From: Bryocella elongata
GTDB lineage: Bacteria > Acidobacteriota > Terriglobia > Terriglobales > Acidobacteriaceae
DNA length: 64,000 nucleotides
Assembly (NCBI RefSeq): GCF_900108185.1
Contig: NZ_FNVA01000003.1
Span: 310,001 to 374,000, forward strand
Direction of reading: 5' to 3'
Shown here: positions 59,807-64,000 of the stretch, piece after piece
How positions within the stretch are numbered: position 1 is the first letter of the stretch
Layout: each line of letters starts with the position of its first letter
The notes under the pieces: generated by a model
The model's input: the letters and a program-made list of their open reading frames with translations, nothing else
Database searches by the model: none
Told to the model about the DNA's origin: nothing
Translations under genes and position numbers: made by a program

Positions 59807-61456
59807 TTAGCCGATGTCTTCGTTCCAGTTCTCGAGGTAGGCCTTGAAGTCGGACATGAACTTGCCGGCGTCGGAGCCATCGATGATGCGGTGATCGAAG
59901 CCCAGGGTGAAGCGTTGGACGGAGCGGACGGCGATGGAGTCGTTGCCGTCCTTGTCGGTGAGGACCATGGGCTCCTTGAAGAGGCCGCCGACGCCGAGGA
60001 TGGCGGCCTGTGGCATGGAGATGATGGGCGTACCGAACTGCTCGCCGAAGATGCCGGCGTTGGTGATGGTGAAGGTGGCTCCGGCGACGTCATCGGGTGC
60101 GAGCTTCTTGGTGCGGGCGCGCTCGGCGATGTCGACGATGCCGCGCGCGATGCCGAGGAAGTTCTTCTCTTCGGTCTGCTTGATGACGGGAACGATGAGG
60201 CCCCAGTCCAGCGCGACGGCGATGCCGATGTTGATGTTCTTGTTGTAGAGCGTGCCTTCACCCTGGATGGCGGCGTTGACGATGGGGTGCTTGCGCAGGG
60301 AGTTGATGGCGGCGCGTGTGATGAACGGCATGTACGTGAGCTTCACGCCGTTGCGCTGCTCGTACTTGTTCTTCTCCTTCTCGCGCAGCTTCACGATGCG
60401 GGTCATGTCCACCTTGAAGATGGTGTGGACGTGCGCGTTGGTGTGCTTGGACTCGACCATGCGCTTGGCGATGATGCCGCGCATCTTCGTCCACGGCTCG
60501 ACGGTGCCGGGCGTGGGGGCCGGAGCTGCGGGGGCTGCGGGCTTTGCCGCGGGAGCAGCAGAGGGCGCCGGAGCGGCAGCGGCGGGTGCGGGCGCTGCGA
60601 TTGCGGGCTTAGCTCCGGAGAGATGGCCGAGGATGTCTTCCTTGGTGATGCGGCCGGATGCGCCGGTTCCAGGGACAGCCGAGAGATCCACCTTGTTCTC
60701 TTCGGCGATCTTGCGGACGAGCGGCGAGGAGCGTGGGGCCGTGCCAGCAGAAGCTGCGGGAGCTGAAACAGCAGCGGGCGTGGGCGCGGCCGCCGGAGCG
60801 GCTGCAACGGGTGCAGGGGCTGCGGCGGGAGTTCCAGCGCCAGCAGACGAACCGCCGATGACTGCGACGATGCTTCCGACGGAGACGGTCTGGCCTTCCT
60901 GCACCTTGATCTCGGTGAGGATACCGGCGGCGGGGGAGGGGATTTCGGCGTCGACCTTGTCGGTGGAGATCTCGAAGATGGGCTCGTCGCGCTCGACCTT
61001 GTCGCCGATCTTCTTCAGCCACTTGGTCAGCGTGCCCTCGGTGATGGACTCGCCCATCTGGGGCATCGGGACGTCGGTGCCGGGGCCGGCAGCGGGTGCG
61101 AGAGCTTCAGCCGTTGCTGCGAGATCGCGGGCGGCGACGGCTTCAGCGGCTGGAGTGACGGAGTCGATCGCGAGGTCGGCTGGGGTCGCGGGAGCCGCAG
61201 CAGGAGCGGAAGCTCCGCCGGGCTCATTGATGCTGGCGACGACGGTGTTCACCGTGACGGTGGCACCTTCCTGCACCTTGATCTCACCGAGCACACCCGC
61301 AACGGGCGAGGGGATTTCGGCATCGACCTTATCGGTGGAGATCTCGAAGAGGGGCTCGTCGCGGGCCACGGTGTCGCCGGGCTTCTTGAGCCAGCGGGTG
61401 AGTGTGCCTTCGGTGATGGATTCGCCCATCTGGGGCATGACTACGTCGATTGGCAT
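59807..61456 (-). CDS. sucB: 2-oxoglutarate dehydrogenase E2, dihydrolipoamide succinyltransferase, two lipoyl domains
   Basis: 549 residues starting MPIDVVMPQMGESITEGTLT at 61456; the frame extends 14 codons further but lacks support. Two lipoyl domains (about 1-78 and 120-198) each carry the lipoyl-lysine sequence FEISTDKVDAEIPSP. Ala/Pro-rich linkers separate them from the E1/E3-binding domain (SPLVRKIAEENKVDLSAVPG, then GRITKEDIL) and the catalytic domain. The last ends with FTLGFDHRIIDGSDAGKFMS, carrying the active-site His. Two lipoyl domains per chain resemble actinobacterial and acidobacterial E2 rather than E. coli SucB (one). GGAGA lies upstream. Substrate specificity for succinyl over acetyl is inferred from the family. 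Confidence 0.88.
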   Translation of the reverse strand: MPIDVVMPQMGESITEGTLTRWLKKPGDTVARDEPLFEISTDKVDAEIPSPVAGVLGEIKVQEGATVTVNTVVASINEPGGASAPAAAPATPADLAIDSVTPAAEAVAARDLAATAEALAPAAGPGTDVPMPQMGESITEGTLTKWLKKIGDKVERDEPIFEISTDKVDAEIPSPAAGILTEIKVQEGQTVSVGSIVAVIGGSSAGAGTPAAAPAPVAAAPAAAPTPAAVSAPAASAGTAPRSSPLVRKIAEENKVDLSAVPGTGASGRITKEDILGHLSGAKPAIAAPAPAAAAPAPSAAPAAKPAAPAAPAPTPGTVEPWTKMRGIIAKRMVESKHTNAHVHTIFKVDMTRIVKLREKEKNKYEQRNGVKLTYMPFITRAAINSLRKHPIVNAAIQGEGTLYNKNINIGIAVALDWGLIVPVIKQTEEKNFLGIARGIVDIAERARTKKLAPDDVAGATFTITNAGIFGEQFGTPIISMPQAAILGVGGLFKEPMVLTDKDGNDSIAVRSVQRFTLGFDHRIIDGSDAGKFMSDFKAYLENWNEDIG

Positions 61457-61573
61457 CGGGAAAAGGTCTCCGCGTGAAAGTGTCGAGGGGAAGGCCACGC
61501 GTGCGAGCGGTGGCCTGAGTCGCCAACTCTGGATTATACGGCGGTGGGGTAACGGCCCGTTGGGCCGGTTCGT

Positions 61574-62308
61574 TTAGCGGACTTGCTGTGCGGCAGGCAG
61601 GAGATCGTCGATGGAGTTGGCAGCCATCACCTGGCGCTGGAAGACTCGACCGAAGTTCGCGGCAGTGCTGTTGGAGGCCTGCTGGAGCATCGGTGGGTCA
61701 GGCAGGGTTGTCTCTTCTTCCAGCGAGGTCACAGCGCGGTCCGCGATGCCGCAGGGGATGATGAGCTGGAAGTCGCGCAGGTCGGTGGTGACGTTGAGCG
61801 CGAAGCCGTGCGAGGTGACGCCTCGCGAGACATGAATGCCGATGGCAGCGATCTTCTTCTCCAGTACAGACCCGCCGGCGTATGTCCAGACGCCGGTGCG
61901 GCCGGCGACGCGCTGCGCGGGGATGCCGAAGTCCTTAGCGGTGAGGATGAGGGCCTCTTCCATGAGGCGGACGAAGTCGACGGGGCCAAGAAAGGGTCCG
62001 CGCTTACCGGGCAGGTCGCCGTGCAGATCGACGATGGGATAGCCGACGAGCTGGCCGGGGCCATGGTAGGTGACCTCGCCGCCGCGGTTGGTGTCGTGCA
62101 GCGTGACGCCGCGCTGGGCGAGGAGTTCGTCGCTGGCGAGAATGTTGGCGCGGGTGGCGTTGCGGCCAAGGGTCAGCACGGGCGGATGCTCCATGAGGAG
62201 GAGCGTGTCGGCGATGACGCCGGCCTTGCGGGCCTCGACGACCTCACGCATGATGCGGAGACCCTCGTCGTAGGGGATGCGGCCGAGTTGGAGCAGGTGC
62301 AGGATCAT
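61574..62308 (-). CDS. lipB: lipoyl(octanoyl) transferase
   Basis: 244 residues. It contains the LipB signature NRGGEVTYHGPGQLVGYPI, then KIAAIGIHVSRGVTSHGFA with the catalytic Lys, and LIIPCGIADRAVTSLEEE with the nucleophilic Cys of PCGI. It transfers octanoate from acyl-carrier protein to lipoyl domains, which LipA then thiolates. It lies between sucB and DUF1348 on the minus strand. The context with E2 and E3 genes explains its role. The DUF1348 gene stop is 12 bp upstream of its start. Confidence 0.94.
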   Translation of the reverse strand: MILHLLQLGRIPYDEGLRIMREVVEARKAGVIADTLLLMEHPPVLTLGRNATRANILASDELLAQRGVTLHDTNRGGEVTYHGPGQLVGYPIVDLHGDLPGKRGPFLGPVDFVRLMEEALILTAKDFGIPAQRVAGRTGVWTYAGGSVLEKKIAAIGIHVSRGVTSHGFALNVTTDLRDFQLIIPCGIADRAVTSLEEETTLPDPPMLQQASNSTAANFGRVFQRQVMAANSIDDLLPAAQQVR

Positions 62309-62320
62309 GCGACGGGGGGG

Positions 62321-62794
62321 CTACAGGCCGAGGTCGGAGAGGCTGGGGTGGGCATCAGGCCGGCGACCCTGGGGCCAGTGGAAGAGCCGCTGTGCTTCAG
62401 TGATGGCCACATCGTTGATGCTGGCGTGGCGGACGGCCATCAGGCCGTTGGGGTCGAACTCCCAGTTCTCGTTGCCGTAGGAGCGAAACCACTCTCCCTG
62501 ATCATTTTGCCACTCGTAGGCGAAGCGCACGGCGATGCGGTTGCCGGTGAACGCCCAAAGCTCCTTGATGAGGCGGTACCCGCGCTCCTTCTCCCATTTG
62601 CTTGTGAGGAAGGCGACGATCTCGTCGCGTCCATTCAGGAAGGTGGAGCGATTACGCCAACGGCTGTCAGGCGTGTAGGCCAGAGCTACCTGCGCAGGGT
62701 TGCGGGTGTTCCATCCGTCCTCGGCCTTGCGGACCTTCTCGACGGCGGTCTCGTGGGTAAAGGGTGGGAACGGAGGGCGGGATTCTGTTGGCAT
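62321..62794 (-). CDS. DUF1348 (SnoaL/NTF2-like) protein
   Basis: 157 residues starting [17 protein letters not shown] at ATG 62794; a longer frame to 62890 covers the lpd terminator. NTF2-like cone fold with [59 protein letters not shown], then [17 protein letters not shown] and [19 protein letters not shown]1348 proteins are widespread, small and of unproven function; steroid-isomerase-like folds hint at a small-molecule role. It is probably co-transcribed with lipB. Confidence 0.88.
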   Translation of the reverse strand: MPTESRPPFPPFTHETAVEKVRKAEDGWNTRNPAQVALAYTPDSRWRNRSTFLNGRDEIVAFLTSKWEKERGYRLIKELWAFTGNRIAVRFAYEWQNDQGEWFRSYGNENWEFDPNGLMAVRHASINDVAITEAQRLFHWPQGRRPDAHPSLSDLGL

Positions 62795-62857
62795 GGCTGA
62801 TTCTCCCGGCGGTACAGAGATCGGATGCACGACCCGGCGTGACGATGGGGAAAAGAA

Positions 62858-62883
62858 AAGGGCTGCGGAGATTCGCAGCCCTT
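62858..62883 (-). terminator. terminator of lpd
   Basis: AAGGGCTGCG / CGCAGCCCTT with loop GAGATT. On the minus strand it is followed by TTCTTTTCCCC. It separates lpd from DUF1348-lipB-sucB, so lpd has its own transcript end. Confidence 0.85.
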
Positions 62884-62907
62884 CTCTCACTTTTGCTGGC
62901 GCATGGG

Positions 62908-64000
62908 CTAGACGTTGATGGCCATTCCTTCAACGCTGGAGAAGCCGTCGAGCAGGCTTTCGGCGAGCGTGGGGTGGGCGTGGATGGTGAACATCAGCTC
63001 TTCCACGGTGGCTTCGAGCTCGAGCGCGACGACGCACTCGGCGATGAGTTCGGTGGCGTGCGGGCCGATGATGTGTACGCCGAGGACCTCGCCGTACTTG
63101 GCGTCGGAGACGACCTTCACGAAGCCATCGTGCGAGTCGAGGATCGTGGCCTTGGAATTGCCGACGAACGGGAACTTGCCGACCTTGACCTGGTAGCCCT
63201 TCTCCTTGGCCTGCGCCTCGGTGAGGCCGACAGAGCCGATCTGCGGATCGCAGTAGGTGCAGCCCGGGACGCGGTCCTTGCGGACGGCGCGGGCGTACTT
63301 GCCGGCGGCCTTGGACGCGACGACGACACCGGCCATTGCGCCAACGTGCGCCAGCTGCGGCAGGCCGGCGACGATGTCGCCGATGGCGTAGACGCCGGGC
63401 TCGGTGGTCTCCATCCACTGGTTCACGGGGATGAAGCCGCGATCGAGCTGGATGTTGGTCTTGTCGATACCTGCGTCCTGCGTGCGCGGCCCACGGCCCA
63501 CGGCGATGAGGACCTTCTCGGTCTCCTTCACGACGGCCTTGCCGGTGGAGTCGGTGAAGCTGACCTTCGCGCCGCCCTTGTGCTTTTCGATCTTCTCGAC
63601 CCTGGCACCGGTGTGGACGTCGATGCCGCGCTTCTTGAAGGAGCGCAGAAGCTCCTTGGAGACCTCTTCATCCTCAACGGGGACGATGCGGGGCAGGGCT
63701 TCGACGATGGTGACCTCCGCGCCGAAGCTGCGGAAGATCGAGGCAAACTCCACGCCGACGGCGCCCGAGCCGATGACGACAAGGGACTTGGGGAAGGTGG
63801 GCAGTGAGAGGATCTCAATGTTGGTGAGGATGGTGTCGTCGGCCTGGTAGCCGGGCAGCATGCGGGCATCGGAGCCGGTCGCGAGCACAACCTTCTTGGT
63901 CTGCACGGGCGAGACCTTGCCGTCGGCGGCGGTGACGTTGACGGTCAGGATGCCGTCCTTGGCCGGGCCGGCGATGCGGCCGTGGCCGCGCACCACGGTG
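62908..64000 (-). CDS. lpd: dihydrolipoyl dehydrogenase, C-terminal part (partial)
   Basis: About 364 residues of the C-terminal part; the N-terminus lies beyond the right edge. Visible parts: [15 protein letters not shown] (end of the FAD domain), the NAD-binding motif [38 protein letters not shown], and the interface domain with the catalytic His-Glu ([13 protein letters not shown]). The enzyme reoxidises dihydrolipoamide on the E2 lipoyl arms with NAD+. The redox cysteine pair CxxxxC is outside the window. It is the E3 partner of the adjacent sucB product and perhaps of other 2-oxoacid complexes. Confidence 0.93.
   Translation of the reverse strand, partial: TVVRGHGRIAGPAKDGILTVNVTAADGKVSPVQTKKVVLATGSDARMLPGYQADDTILTNIEILSLPTFPKSLVVIGSGAVGVEFASIFRSFGAEVTIVEALPRIVPVEDEEVSKELLRSFKKRGIDVHTGARVEKIEKHKGGAKVSFTDSTGKAVVKETEKVLIAVGRGPRTQDAGIDKTNIQLDRGFIPVNQWMETTEPGVYAIGDIVAGLPQLAHVGAMAGVVVASKAAGKYARAVRKDRVPGCTYCDPQIGSVGLTEAQAKEKGYQVKVGKFPFVGNSKATILDSHDGFVKVVSDAKYGEVLGVHIIGPHATELIAECVVALELEATVEELMFTIHAHPTLAESLLDGFSSVEGMAINV

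Overview
The window looks like chromosome from a member of the Acidobacteriota, most likely family Acidobacteriaceae (Terriglobus/Granulicella/Edaphobacter type). The reasons are the high GC content, a 1,254-residue Oar-like TonB-dependent receptor with an N-terminal carboxypeptidase-regulatory domain, DUF2264 and DUF3037 proteins, and a phage-like locus led by a secreted fibre-like protein. This assignment is inferred from gene content; no database search was possible.

Layout. (1) 1-6.5 kb: end of folK, then a leftward envelope/glycan cluster (acyltransferase 3, GT39-like membrane protein, FAD oxidoreductase, small membrane protein), with a second acyltransferase reading away from the first. 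(2) 6.5-21.1 kb: housekeeping genes clpB, a TonB receptor, a small heat-shock protein, gamma-glutamyltransferase, an SGNH hydrolase, a sugar isomerase/epimerase and asnS. (3) 21.3-23.8 kb: a Ro60/TROVE protein gene preceded by about 1 kb of structured non-coding DNA. That DNA contains a Y-RNA-like stem and several tRNA-like modules, one with a closed, permuted tRNA topology; this is the most interesting part of the window. (4) 23.9-37.6 kb: DinB-like protein, a decayed IS481 element, flavin monooxygenase, MgtC, ychF, ddl, DUF2264, threonine dehydratase, M48 protease, glycerate kinase and mltG. (5) 38.1-59.7 kb: a spread-out phage-like structural locus (sigma-like regulator, fibre-like protein, terminase, portal, protease, scaffold, capsid, connectors, tail protein, XhlA-like protein). 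Host genes lie within it (a lipoprotein, a Gfo/Idh/MocA oxidoreductase), as does a HipA-like/DUF3037 pair. No integrase, replication genes, tape measure or lysin is visible. (6) 59.8-64 kb: a leftward 2-oxoacid dehydrogenase/lipoate group (lpd, DUF1348, lipB, sucB).

Several dispersed repeat families fill the intergenic spaces, including inside the phage-like locus. They are a 10-6-10 palindrome with covarying stems, an approximately 85-bp family beginning GCTGTAGAGGGGCGAGG, short TTCG-loop hairpins of the type AGCGCTTCGCGTTAGCGG, and heptamer or near-heptamer tracts. Three repeats lie in frame inside genes: the palindrome in the clpB linker, a CCTTCGCTCCGCTCAGGATG-type repeat in ddl, and a GATGCGA heptamer array in the oxidoreductase gene. 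The spread of host repeats through the phage-like locus suggests long residence rather than recent lysogeny.

Functional links: clpB is preceded by an inverted repeat resembling the HspR operator (HAIR). sucB, lipB and lpd supply the E2 subunit, its octanoylation and its reoxidation. The first genes form an envelope polysaccharide/acyl-modification group.
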